Source of the DNA: Paludibacter sp. UBA5753
GTDB lineage: Bacteria > Bacteroidota > Bacteroidia > Bacteroidales > Paludibacteraceae
NCBI GenBank assembly: GCA_002427615.1
Contig: DIFH01000119.1
Span: 1 to 13,432, forward strand
Direction: 5' to 3'
DNA: 13,432 nucleotides
Part shown: in pieces, positions 7,701-13,432 of the stretch
Numbering within the stretch: the first letter of the stretch is position 1
Layout of the letters: every line of letters starts with the position of its first letter
Translations under genes and position numbers: made by a program
Notes under the pieces: model-generated
What the model was told of the DNA's origin: nothing
Databases searched by the model: none
Seen by the model: the letters and a program-made list of their open reading frames with translations, nothing else

Positions 7701-8055
7701 AAGGCGCAGGATTATTAGCCAGCCGGTTCAGCACTTCGGTACGCAATATCTCATTGGCAGTGTCGAGCTGACTCAGTTTTATGGCTTTTTTGAATGATGA
7801 AGGAAAATAAAACACTTCGTCGGGCGAGAGGATTTGCTTTAAATCGTTGTAAAGGTATGCCGCTTCGTCAGCATCGTCCATTACCAGAATTTGGGTATGT
7901 GGACGTTCCTTGAACAATGATGCGGTGATTAAAGCGCACGAAGAACCGCTCAAACCCGATATTTTCAGATTTAATTCTGCGGAATCCGCCCATTTCACAA
8001 GCGCTTTTACTTGCGGATGCAGGGCATACATTTGCTGCAAATCGGAAAGATTCAA
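4714..8055 (-). CDS. mfd: transcription-repair coupling factor Mfd, 1113 aa
   Basis: Mfd is an ATP-driven DNA translocase that removes RNA polymerase stalled at lesions and recruits UvrA for nucleotide-excision repair. Domains (numbered from TTG 8055): a UvrB-like N-terminal module whose Walker A is degenerate (GLSGSS at 34-39, as usual in Mfd); UvrB-type strands about 155-210 (YEPGQFSVRGSIVDIF); a CarD-like RNA-polymerase-interaction domain about 425-485 (GDYMVHVDHGVGTFGG); a translocase with Walker A GDVGFGKT (581-588), DEEQ (682-685), TATPIPRT near 705 and RGRVGR (853-858); and a C-terminal TRCF domain about 945-1045. Start: the ATG at 8211 lies upstream of the promoter and inside fic, so it is rejected. 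TTG at 8055 gives MNLSDLQQMY, the N-terminal pattern I expect for Bacteroidota Mfd; ATG 8031 is the fallback. All catalytic motifs look intact. Confidence 0.96.
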   Translation of the reverse strand: MNLSDLQQMYALHPQVKALVKWADSAELNLKISGLSGSSCALITASLFKERPHTQILVMDDADEAAYLYNDLKQILSPDEVFYFPSSFKKAIKLSQLDTANEILRTEVLNRLANNPAPCVVVCYPESLMQKVISAHGMKTRMLKLKVGENLSIDFLSEMLLEYGFERVDFVYEPGQFSVRGSIVDIFSFAFELPFRCDFFGDEVESIRVFDIETQLSKEQRAEVEIIPDLLRDTESTHVSFLEFIPAYSWLTFSNAAFVRERINLLYDEALVKANEGEHKAPHLHKSRITGDEFIGQVQPFRKMEWSEKTYFQAKQEIRFNTSPQPIFHKNFDLVADNLKKGLSEGYKLYVLSDSVKQTDRIAAIFADRGDNIVFQPVKNTLHEGFIDHDLSVFCYTDHQIFDRFHKFQLRTDKTRQGKVVMTLKELNQFQIGDYMVHVDHGVGTFGGLVRTNVNGKMQEMVKLVYKDDDIIFVSIHALHRISKYKGKEGEAPRINKLGSGAWERLKERTKAKVKDIARELIKLYAKRKAEQGFQYSPDSYLQQELEASFIYEDTPDQLKATVDVKKDMESSLPMDRLVCGDVGFGKTEVAMRAAFKAATDGKQVAVLVPTTVLALQHYNSFKERFKDFPVTVEYLSRARSTNQTKDVLERLANGNIDIVIGTHKLVGKSVKFKDLGLLVIDEEQKFGVSVKEKLKEMKVNVDTLTMTATPIPRTLQFSLMGARDLSIINTPPPNRYPVQTEIHLFDEDVIREAIQLEMSRNGQVFFVNNRIQSIYAMESMIRRLVPGCRVAVGHGQMLPAKLEEIIVDFIDYEYDVLVATTIIESGIDIPNVNTIIINSAHTFGLSDLHQLRGRVGRSNRKAFCYLIAPEMSLLTPEARRRLQALETFAELGSGFNIAMQDLDIRGAGNMLGAEQSGFIADLGYETYQKILNEAVHELKDEEFSDLYAEEIAQEKNSAAYVTDCQIDSDMELLFSVDYIENVSERISLYRELDNINNETDLQEFEKRLEDRFGKIPEKGQSLLQVVRLRWLAMQYGVEKLVLKDDKMTAFLVSNPQSAYYQSENFGKMLKYLTTHPRQCQLREKNGRRSVVFADVKWVEKAYFIFKEIEGLQ

Positions 8056-8077
8056 AATTTTTCTTTTTTTGGAAATG

Positions 8078-8085
8078 CAAAGGTA
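8078..8085 (-). promoter_or_regulatory. mfd promoter, -7 box TACCTTTG
   Basis: The minus strand reads TACCTTTG, an exact TAnnTTTG match, 22 bases before TTG 8055. The -33 region overlaps the T-run of the fic terminator and has no clean TTTG. Transcription would start around 8070, excluding any mfd start upstream of that. Confidence 0.55.
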
Positions 8086-8104
8086 CGAAAAATGTTTCGT
8101 GTTT

Positions 8105-8133
8105 AAAAAATCTGGAAGGTTTGTCTTGCCAGA
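8105..8133 (-). terminator. rho-independent terminator after fic
   Basis: On the minus strand TCTGG-c-AAG, loop ACAAAC, then CTT-CCAGA forms an eight-pair stem with one bulge, followed by TTTTTT. It begins about 28 bases after the fic stop and ends just before the mfd promoter, separating the two genes into different transcripts. Confidence 0.62.
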
Positions 8134-8161
8134 GGCGAGATGAAAGTCTGCTTGAATTTTT

Positions 8162-9142
8162 TCACTTACGAATAAAATACCCTCCCATTTTATCGGAACC
8201 ACGAAATTCAATCTTACCTGCTTCTTTTAATTTTCCCAAATGCCTCTCTATAGTTCTTTTGGATTTGTCCGTTATAAAACCTGCAATTCCATTAACATTG
8301 ATTCCTGGCGTTTGGTCAATAAGCAGAATGATTCTTTCTTCCAATTCATTTACACCGACATTTACACCGACATTTACACCGACATCATGCAGGCTTTCAT
8401 CAGTTGTTTTCAACGATTTCAGTATAACTTCGAGTATAAACTCAATAAAAGGCCAACAATCGCCAAACCGAGAACTTTTGTTTATGGCATCGTAATAAGC
8501 CTGTTGTTGTTTGTAAATCATAAGCTCAACAGGCAAATAAGCAAAAATTTCATTCCAGCTGCTTAGTATCAATGTTTGCCACAGTCGTCCGACACGTCCG
8601 TTTCCGTCGGCAAAGGGATGAATAAATTCAAATTCGTAATGAAACACCGAACTGCTAATTAGCGGATGTTCGTCGGTTTCATTCAACCAACCTAATAAAT
8701 CGTTTATCAAATAAGGAACCCGCGAGGCAGGCGGTGCCACATGAATTACATCTTTGCCGGCAACCACGCCCACACTTCCGCTACGAAACATACCCGATTC
8801 ATCAATTAAACCCCTGGTAAGGGTGGCATGCGCTTCGAGCAAATGTTCTGTACTTGTTGCATCCCAAGTCGAAAGTAAATCATAAGCTTTTATAGCATTG
8901 CGCACTTCCTGTATTTCACGTTGCGGAGCTAACACCTGTTTTCCTTCCAATATAGCTGTAACCTGTTCGGATGTCAGGTTGTTTCCTTCAATTGCCAGCG
9001 AACCATGAATAGTTTGTATACGGTGTATCCGCCTCAAACGCAGGTCTCGTTCGTGCCGAAACATGTGCAGAGTTAACAGTTCCGTTATTTCCGCAACCAA
9101 ACTTACCGTACGCCCTGTAATAGTAAATGGAGGTTTATACAT
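8162..9142 (-). CDS. Fic-domain protein with winged-helix C-terminus, 326 aa
   Basis: Fic proteins usually transfer AMP from ATP to a target protein hydroxyl. The full catalytic loop HPFADGNGRVGR lies at residues 175-186, with the active His175. An inhibitory-helix motif SLAIEG (48-53, pattern [S/T]xxxE[G/N]) sits N-terminal to the Fic core, the class II self-inhibited layout. Residues 266-326 (LEERIILLIDQ...TIERHLGKLKEAGKIEF) read as a winged helix-turn-helix, suggesting DNA binding or self-regulation. Between them is a linker of three perfect VGVN repeats (254-265). Length is typical of chromosomal Fic proteins with an attached winged helix. There is no small antitoxin gene next to it, which fits an in-cis inhibitor. 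Its target is unknown. It starts at ATG 9142 without an evident Shine-Dalgarno. Confidence 0.92.
   Translation of the reverse strand: MYKPPFTITGRTVSLVAEITELLTLHMFRHERDLRLRRIHRIQTIHGSLAIEGNNLTSEQVTAILEGKQVLAPQREIQEVRNAIKAYDLLSTWDATSTEHLLEAHATLTRGLIDESGMFRSGSVGVVAGKDVIHVAPPASRVPYLINDLLGWLNETDEHPLISSSVFHYEFEFIHPFADGNGRVGRLWQTLILSSWNEIFAYLPVELMIYKQQQAYYDAINKSSRFGDCWPFIEFILEVILKSLKTTDESLHDVGVNVGVNVGVNELEERIILLIDQTPGINVNGIAGFITDKSKRTIERHLGKLKEAGKIEFRGSDKMGGYFIRK
8348..8383 (-). repeat. three perfect 12-bp repeats inside the Fic gene
   Basis: The plus strand shows ATTTACACCGAC three times in a row with no base difference (8348-8359, 8360-8371, 8372-8383). In the coding direction each unit encodes VGVN, in the linker between the Fic core and the winged helix. 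Exact identity at synonymous positions points to recent expansion by slippage or recombination. Gain or loss of a unit would keep frame. Confidence 0.92.
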
Positions 9143-9153
9143 AATTTATATGC

Positions 9154-9161
9154 CCAAGTTA
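9154..9161 (-). promoter_or_regulatory. weak possible fic promoter, TAACTTGG
   Basis: The minus strand TAACTTGG has one mismatch to TAnnTTTG and lies 11 bases before ATG 9142, with a TTG about 22 bases further upstream. It is close to the start codon, so the transcript would be nearly leaderless. Tentative. Confidence 0.25.
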
Positions 9162-9201
9162 TTCATAATTCATATACTTTTCTCAATCAACTAACGGAAT
9201 G

Positions 9202-9217
9202 AAGCGGCGTTCCGCTT
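9202..9217 (-). other. GC-rich hairpin after oxyR
   Basis: AAGCGG, loop CGTT, CCGCTT forms a perfect six-pair stem 16 bases past the oxyR stop. An alternative pairing CGGAA/TTCCG (9195-9199 with 9210-9214) competes with it. No T-run follows on the minus strand, so it is at most a weak or factor-assisted terminator or an mRNA 3'-end structure. Confidence 0.3.
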
Positions 9218-9232
9218 ACGGGATCAATCGAC

Positions 9233-10156
9233 CTACAACCTTATCGCAAATTTTTTCAATCGAGTATCCAACATGTGTGAAGGAATAATTTGTTTAATAC
9301 TATTGGCAACGGCATTCATCAATCCTTCGCGCACATAATCGTACCGAATGACTAAGGCGATTTCGCGCGTAGCTTCAGGACGTACAATTTTACGCAGGTT
9401 TTGCTTTTGCGTTTCGTTCAGCAAATCGATATGTAGCTCGGGAATAACGGTATAACCGCCATTAACATCTACAATTTTCACCAAGGTATCAATGCTTCCG
9501 GCCTCATAAATTGATGAATGTGTTTCGTTTTGGCAAAAATTAAAGACCTGGTTACGTAAACAATGCCCCTCTTCCAACACCCAGAGATGATCCAGCGGCA
9601 TATCGTTTATCGCAATTTCTTCCTGAGTATAAATCGGCTCATTGGGCGAAATATAGGCTACAAACTTTTCATAATAAAGCGGCACTTCCAGAATTTTTGG
9701 ATCGTCAAGCGGCGTAGATAAAATTGCCATATCAATTTCGGCTGTATGCAAACTTTTGATAATAGATTCTGTTCGCATTTCAGTAATTTTCAATGTTATT
9801 TCAGGATAGTCTTTTCTGAATGTTGAAATAAGACCCGGTAAAAGATAAGGAGCCACCGTCGGAATCATAGCCATGGAAAGTGTTCCCGACAAAGCGCCTT
9901 TTTGAGTTAATACACTTTCTTTTAACTGGTTTACATTATAAAGAATTACCTGCGCCTGCCGAAGTATTAAAGCGCCAACTTCAGTTGGAACAATTGGATG
10001 CATGGATCGATCGAAAATCCGGCAATCCAGTTCATCTTCAAGTTTCTGAATCATTGCGCTCAATGTAGGTTGCGTAACCGAACACATTTCGGCTGCACGC
10101 ACAAAATGTCGCGTTTTGTCCAAAGCAATGATGTATTCAAGCTGTTGAAGTGTCAT
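9233..10156 (-). CDS. oxyR: peroxide-sensing LysR-type regulator OxyR, 307 aa
   Basis: OxyR senses hydrogen peroxide through a reversible disulfide and activates antioxidant genes. Residues 1-60 are the LysR winged helix-turn-helix (MTLQQLEYIIALDKTRHFVR, AAEMCSVTQPTLSAMIQKLE), and about 90-300 is the two-lobed sensor domain. The sequence EEGHCLRNQVFNFC carries Cys199 and Cys208, the same numbers and spacing as the E. coli peroxidatic pair, in the diagnostic GHCLR context. This separates it from other LysR regulators. The ATG at 10156 agrees with the usual MTLQQLEY start. It faces away from the TraB/GumN gene, with a 198-bp shared promoter region where OxyR could bind. No catalase, Dps or AhpC gene is present in the window. 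Confidence 0.93.
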   Translation of the reverse strand: MTLQQLEYIIALDKTRHFVRAAEMCSVTQPTLSAMIQKLEDELDCRIFDRSMHPIVPTEVGALILRQAQVILYNVNQLKESVLTQKGALSGTLSMAMIPTVAPYLLPGLISTFRKDYPEITLKITEMRTESIIKSLHTAEIDMAILSTPLDDPKILEVPLYYEKFVAYISPNEPIYTQEEIAINDMPLDHLWVLEEGHCLRNQVFNFCQNETHSSIYEAGSIDTLVKIVDVNGGYTVIPELHIDLLNETQKQNLRKIVRPEATREIALVIRYDYVREGLMNAVANSIKQIIPSHMLDTRLKKFAIRL

Positions 10157-10187
10157 AGTGTCTGTTTTTATATTGTTGAAGTCTATG

Positions 10188-10195
10188 CAAAGATA
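10188..10195 (-). promoter_or_regulatory. oxyR promoter, -7 box TATCTTTG
   Basis: The minus strand reads TATCTTTG, an exact TAnnTTTG match, 31 bases before ATG 10156. A TTG at 10212-10214 lies 16 bases upstream, a slightly short spacing for the -33 element. Confidence 0.55.
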
Positions 10196-10323
10196 ATTAT
10201 AATTGACAAAACAATTAAATTTTCGGGATATCTTCTAAGAAAAACTTACACAAAGAAATAATAAAGTATTATAAAAGTTTATGAATCGGGATGACAATTT
10301 AGGATGATGGCATAAAATAAGAG

Positions 10324-10331
10324 TAACTTTG
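10324..10331 (+). promoter_or_regulatory. TraB/GumN gene promoter, -7 box TAACTTTG
   Basis: TAACTTTG matches TAnnTTTG exactly, 23 bases before ATG 10355. No good -33 TTTG is seen; the nearest T-run is TTT at 10298-10300. Start of transcription is expected near 10338, giving a short leader. Confidence 0.6.
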
Positions 10332-10342
10332 TATTTATATTT

Positions 10343-10348
10343 AAGGAA
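10343..10348 (+). promoter_or_regulatory. Shine-Dalgarno AAGGAA
   Basis: AAGGAA lies six bases before ATG 10355 and fixes that start for the TraB/GumN-family gene. Confidence 0.5.
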
Positions 10349-10354
10349 CAAAAC

Positions 10355-11206
10355 ATGAAACGTATCTATTTTTTCGGTTTATTCATCGTTTTAAGTCTGA
10401 ATTTTTTACAGGCGCAATTACTTTGGAAGATTACAGGTAACGAACATAAAATTCCATCGTATATATTTGGTACGCACCCGTTGATCCCCGTAGCATTTTT
10501 AGACAGTGTACAAGGTTTATATAAAGCTTTCAACGAATGTGATATTGTTGTTGGCGAAGTAGTTATAAATAATATCGAAGCCAACGAACTTCTTCGGAAA
10601 GCAGCCTTAATTCCCGACAACAAAACAATCAAAGATTTTTTACCGGAAGAAAAATATGAACTGGTCGATACCGAATTGAAATCAGTACTTAAAATAGGAT
10701 TAAAAGAATTATCAAAAATGCATCCAGCCTTGATTTTGAATTTATACGAAATTGAACTATTTAAAAAACTCACCGGAATATACGACGATGCTCAGTCGGA
10801 TTCGTACTTTCAGATTGCGGCAACCGAAAAAGGGAAAAAGGTAACCGGACTCGAAACCATCGAACAACAAATAAACCGAACCATAAACCGACAAGATATT
10901 CAACATCAAGCAGATAAATTAGCCGAAACAATTGTCAAAAAAGACAGTTTAAGCCGTGAACTACTTATCTTTCATCAGCTTTACAAAAAAGGAAAAACGG
11001 ACGATTTGCTTTTATTGTCGAAACGGTCGGTACATATCGCTGAAGAAGATATTGATAAGCGTAACGCCAACTGGTTGAAAAAGTTACCCGAATTAATGAG
11101 CAAAAAGAGTTGTTTTATTGCGGTAAATATTCTTCATTTACCTGGAGATAAAGGTTTAATCAACGGCTTAAAGCAGGCCGGATATAAAGTTAAATCAGTA
11201 GAATAA
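10355..11206 (+). CDS. TraB/GumN family protein, secreted, 283 aa
   Basis: Residues 1-20 are a signal peptide (MKRIYFFGLFIVLSLNFLQA), so the protein acts outside the cytoplasm, probably in the periplasm. The mature part starts QLLWKITGN and has the family hallmarks: SYIFGTH (35-41), a conserved acidic VVGE (65-68), the A...KGKKVTGLETIEQQ segment (156-172) and a C-terminal HLPGDKGLINGLKQAGYKV (261-279). The TraB/GumN family is related to the TIKI metalloproteases and uses paired GxxH motifs; the first is present (GTH preceded by FG), but the second reads N-I-L-H (258-261), with Asn in place of Gly. The substrate in bacteria is not established. It is divergent from oxyR and ends at a terminator shared with the DUF349 gene. 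Confidence 0.87.
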   Translation: MKRIYFFGLFIVLSLNFLQAQLLWKITGNEHKIPSYIFGTHPLIPVAFLDSVQGLYKAFNECDIVVGEVVINNIEANELLRKAALIPDNKTIKDFLPEEKYELVDTELKSVLKIGLKELSKMHPALILNLYEIELFKKLTGIYDDAQSDSYFQIAATEKGKKVTGLETIEQQINRTINRQDIQHQADKLAETIVKKDSLSRELLIFHQLYKKGKTDDLLLLSKRSVHIAEEDIDKRNANWLKKLPELMSKKSCFIAVNILHLPGDKGLINGLKQAGYKVKSVE

Positions 11207-11211
11207 AAGAC

Positions 11212-11248
11212 AAAAAACTGATTGGAACAAAATTCAATCAGTTTTTTT
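11212..11248. terminator. bidirectional rho-independent terminator
   Basis: AAAAAACTGATTG (11212-11224) pairs perfectly with CAATCAGTTTTTT (11235-11247) around a 10-base loop. The stem carries a T-run on either strand (TTTTTTT on plus, TTTTTT on minus). It lies six bases after the TraB/GumN stop and 28 bases after the convergent DUF349 gene, so it can end both transcripts. Confidence 0.8.
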
Positions 11249-11276
11249 AATATTTTAAAGGATATCGATCACCCTT

Positions 11277-13166
11277 TTACATGTTTTCTTCTATCATGTT
11301 GATTTTTTGCTCAATCAATTTACTTTCTTCTTTCAAGGTTTCAATTTTGCGCTCCATTTCTTTAATCAACCCTCCACCCTTTTTCGATGAAGAACTTAAA
11401 AAACCGATATTGTTTTCGTAAGTAGCAATTTCCGATTTTAAATGTTCGTAAGCCCGTACTAATTTTTCGCGTTCGCGATACAATTTATTTTCACCTTTGC
11501 CGGCCATATCTCTCAGGTTGTTTTTGAAAGAATCAAGTCGGCGTTGCGAAGCATCAATGTTCAAAATATCGAATTGTTTGTCGACAGCAGTACGATACTC
11601 TTTGTAAACTTTATCTTTATCTTTAAATGGCACGTGCCCGATAGCATTCCATTCAGCCATAAACTCACGCAAAGTCGAAAGAGCTTCCATGGAATTACCT
11701 TTATTTTCAAGCAGGTTAATTTTTTCAATAATCTCCTTTTTCTTCGCTAAATTATCAGTTTCAACACTTCTTTGTCCTGAAGTATTTTTATTTTTCTGTT
11801 CGAAGAAATAATCACAGGCAGTAATAAAACGCTTCCAAAGGTCGTCGGATAATTTTTTAGAAACAGGGCCGATAGTTCTCCAGTCCTTCTGCAATTGAAT
11901 TAATTTTTCAGAAGTTTCTTTCCACTCCACACTGTCTTTCAGCGCTTCAGCCTGTTCGCATAAGGCTTTTTTCTTTTCAAGATTTTGAGCCAGAATATTT
12001 TTCGATGCTTTATAAAACACAGCTTTTGCATCAAAAAACGCATCGCAACCCTTGCGATACCTGTCGAATAGTTTTTGATTCACTTTTCGTGGAGCAAAAC
12101 CGATGGTACGCCACTCATCTTGCCAGGCCAAAACGATGCGCGTTGCATCGTCCCAAGCCTTGTATGTATTTAAATTACTGTAATCGAATGCTTCAATCTT
12201 TTCGCAAAGAGCAATCTTTGCCTCCATATTTTCATCTTCCAGTTTACGGACAGTATCAAAATAAGCTTGATGTTTTTTATTGATAACACTTGAAGCCTCT
12301 TTGAAACGGTTCCAGATTTGCTCACGTAGTTCGCGGCTCACCGGCCCCAATTCATGCCATTCTTCGTGTAACTTTTGTAGTTGCTGAAATGCAACTATAA
12401 TATTCGTTTCCGAGTCAAGTTTTTCGGCAGCTTCGCAAAGTAAAATTTTAGCTTCAAGATTTTTTTTGAAATCGTACTCGCGAAGTTCATTATTTATTTT
12501 AATTAAATCCCAAAATGCTTCCTGGTTCGAGTTGTATTGTTTCCACATTTCAGTAACATGCTGAGCTGGCACCTGACCTATGGATCTCCATTTTTGTTGT
12601 AAAGCGCGAAATTCGTTAATGTGCGTCGAAACATCATCATTCCTTTCCACCAGAACTTTCATTTGCTCCAGAATGTGCTGTTTGAGAACTAAATTATTTT
12701 CTTTGTCCTTTTCGATTTGAGCCGTAAATACTGCTTTTTTGGAGCGATATTCGTTTAACAAAGATTTGAGTGTATCTTCCAGTTCATCTTTATCTACCTT
12801 AAATTCCGATTCCTCTCCACCGGCTTCTAAAAAAAGATGTTTCGACTCTTCCGCTTCAGCTTTTGTACGTTTATAAAAACTTTGTTTAATGATCTCCACT
12901 TCTTCTTTTATTGTATCAATATCCTTCTCGATGAGCAACTTCAATGCATCGACGAGCTCTGCTTTGGTGTATAAACTGTAATCGGGAAGCTTTGTAACAA
13001 CTTTTTGAAGTTGTTCATCCGTTTTTGTTTCCAAAGCAGTTTCTTCGCTATCAACAACATCAATTTCGGCTGTAAGCTCTTCTGTTTCATTTATTTCAGG
13101 GCTAACAACTTCAGTTGGCTCGTTTGGTACAATTTCAAGGTCCTTGTTTAATTCAAGTGGGTTCAT
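11277..13166 (-). CDS. DUF349 repeat protein, 629 aa
   Basis: The protein has five DUF349 repeats, each marked by a W-(R/H/N)-x-(I/L)-G-x-(V/A)-(P/S) core. In numbering from ATG 13166 the Trp residues are at 193, 270, 352, 429 and 506, giving spacings of 77, 82, 77 and 77. Between the cores are charged helices, so the whole is an extended helical-repeat rod. The N-terminal 55 residues are very acidic (Glu/Asp/Thr/Val rich) and probably disordered; the C-terminus (about 545-629) is a coiled coil. No signal peptide or membrane segment: cytoplasmic. The first in-frame start at 13172 is TTG; ATG 13166 is preferred. The biochemical role of DUF349 proteins of this type is not known to me. The gene is convergent with the TraB/GumN gene and is preceded by an 11-bp palindrome. 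Confidence 0.9.
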   Translation of the reverse strand: MNPLELNKDLEIVPNEPTEVVSPEINETEELTAEIDVVDSEETALETKTDEQLQKVVTKLPDYSLYTKAELVDALKLLIEKDIDTIKEEVEIIKQSFYKRTKAEAEESKHLFLEAGGEESEFKVDKDELEDTLKSLLNEYRSKKAVFTAQIEKDKENNLVLKQHILEQMKVLVERNDDVSTHINEFRALQQKWRSIGQVPAQHVTEMWKQYNSNQEAFWDLIKINNELREYDFKKNLEAKILLCEAAEKLDSETNIIVAFQQLQKLHEEWHELGPVSRELREQIWNRFKEASSVINKKHQAYFDTVRKLEDENMEAKIALCEKIEAFDYSNLNTYKAWDDATRIVLAWQDEWRTIGFAPRKVNQKLFDRYRKGCDAFFDAKAVFYKASKNILAQNLEKKKALCEQAEALKDSVEWKETSEKLIQLQKDWRTIGPVSKKLSDDLWKRFITACDYFFEQKNKNTSGQRSVETDNLAKKKEIIEKINLLENKGNSMEALSTLREFMAEWNAIGHVPFKDKDKVYKEYRTAVDKQFDILNIDASQRRLDSFKNNLRDMAGKGENKLYREREKLVRAYEHLKSEIATYENNIGFLSSSSKKGGGLIKEMERKIETLKEESKLIEQKINMIEENM

Positions 13167-13189
13167 TTTCAACTCTTTTGGTGAATTTT

Positions 13190-13214
13190 ATATTATCAAT
13201 TTGATTGATAATAT
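13190..13214 (-). promoter_or_regulatory. 11-bp perfect palindrome in the DUF349 upstream region
   Basis: ATATTATCAAT, TTG, ATTGATAATAT: two 11-bp perfect arms around three bases, 23-47 bases before ATG 13166. It could be an operator or a 5'-leader hairpin. The AT-rich surroundings raise the chance of random palindromes. A -7-like TATATTTA lies upstream on the minus strand but is one mismatch off consensus, so the promoter position is unsure. Confidence 0.35.
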
Positions 13215-13340
13215 TTTATTCGATAACATATTATAAATATACTCAGACAAAAATAAGATATTTTTTTTAATTAATTGAATTTATTAGAATAAAATCTTAT
13301 TATTCATAAAATAATTTTAAACAGAGTATTATGATTTCAC

Positions 13341-13432
13341 GTAACTACTCAGCACATTTTTTTATAACCTTTTGATTTTCAGTTCGACAAAGTCGAACTG
13401 AAAATCAAAAGGAGGAGGATTGTTTCATTATC
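13341..13432 (+). mobile_element. MITE-like element, copy 3, cut by the window edge
   Basis: It starts GTAACTACTCAGC, then drifts (ACATTTT where the others have GCCCTTT), then resumes the shared ATAACC and the 21-bp-arm hairpin (13368-13388 with 13392-13412). The hairpin loop is AAA here and TTT in the copy at 1510-1747. GGAGG...ATTGTTTCATT follows as in the other copies. Same orientation as copies 1 and 2. The right end is outside the window. Confidence 0.8.

Noticed and set aside
8056..8211. 52-residue N-terminal extension of Mfd from ATG 8211
   Set aside because: It begins inside fic and upstream of both the fic terminator and the mfd promoter; the extra residues do not look like Mfd.
8162..9142. 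Fic gene as half of a toxin-antitoxin pair
   Set aside because: There is no small antitoxin gene on either side, and the inhibitory motif SLAIEG is in the same protein.
9195..9217. Fourth, eroded copy of the MITE-like element, from a CGCTTACGGG-like stretch
   Set aside because: Only about ten bases resemble the element's interior; no terminal repeat or long hairpin is present.

Overview
The window looks like chromosome from a Bacteroidota bacterium, probably of the Bacteroidales type. Four genes are preceded by a good -7 box of the Bacteroidota form TAnnTTTG. Shine-Dalgarno sequences are mostly weak or missing, base composition is AT-leaning, and the gene set is typical of the phylum: a signal-peptide outer-membrane beta-barrel protein with a CarboxypepD-like N-terminus, an OxyR with both redox cysteines, a DUF349 repeat protein and a TraB/GumN protein. 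Genus cannot be fixed from the sequence.

Layout. Bases 1-1750 are an accessory, gene-poor stretch. It holds a small conserved-looking hypothetical gene on the minus strand (1-279), a cluster of direct and inverted short repeats that could fold as a pseudoknot (350-424), a small plus-strand ORF built of two 84-bp tandem repeats and followed at once by a strong terminator (464-756), a two-copy 42-bp/14-codon repeat (830-913), and two 238-bp copies of a non-coding mobile element with 18-bp terminal inverted repeats (985-1222 and 1510-1747). A third, truncated copy of that element runs off the right edge (13341-13432). Bases 1750-13170 are ordinary housekeeping-type chromosome: the outer-membrane beta-barrel gene (+), then mfd, a Fic-domain gene and oxyR all on the minus strand, then a TraB/GumN gene (+) divergent from oxyR, and finally a DUF349 gene (-) convergent with it.

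Transcription logic. The outer-membrane gene and mfd converge with only 2 bp between their stop codons. fic and mfd look like separate units, because a hairpin terminator after fic lies directly upstream of an mfd -7 box. That box also rules out the long upstream mfd start and favours a TTG start at 8055. oxyR and the TraB/GumN gene have back-to-back promoters. The TraB/GumN and DUF349 genes share one bidirectional terminator. Nothing here forms an obvious defence, CRISPR or biosynthetic system. The material most worth a second look is the left-hand accessory stretch (structured MITE-like element, repeat peptides, possible pseudoknot leader) and the in-frame minisatellite in the Fic gene.
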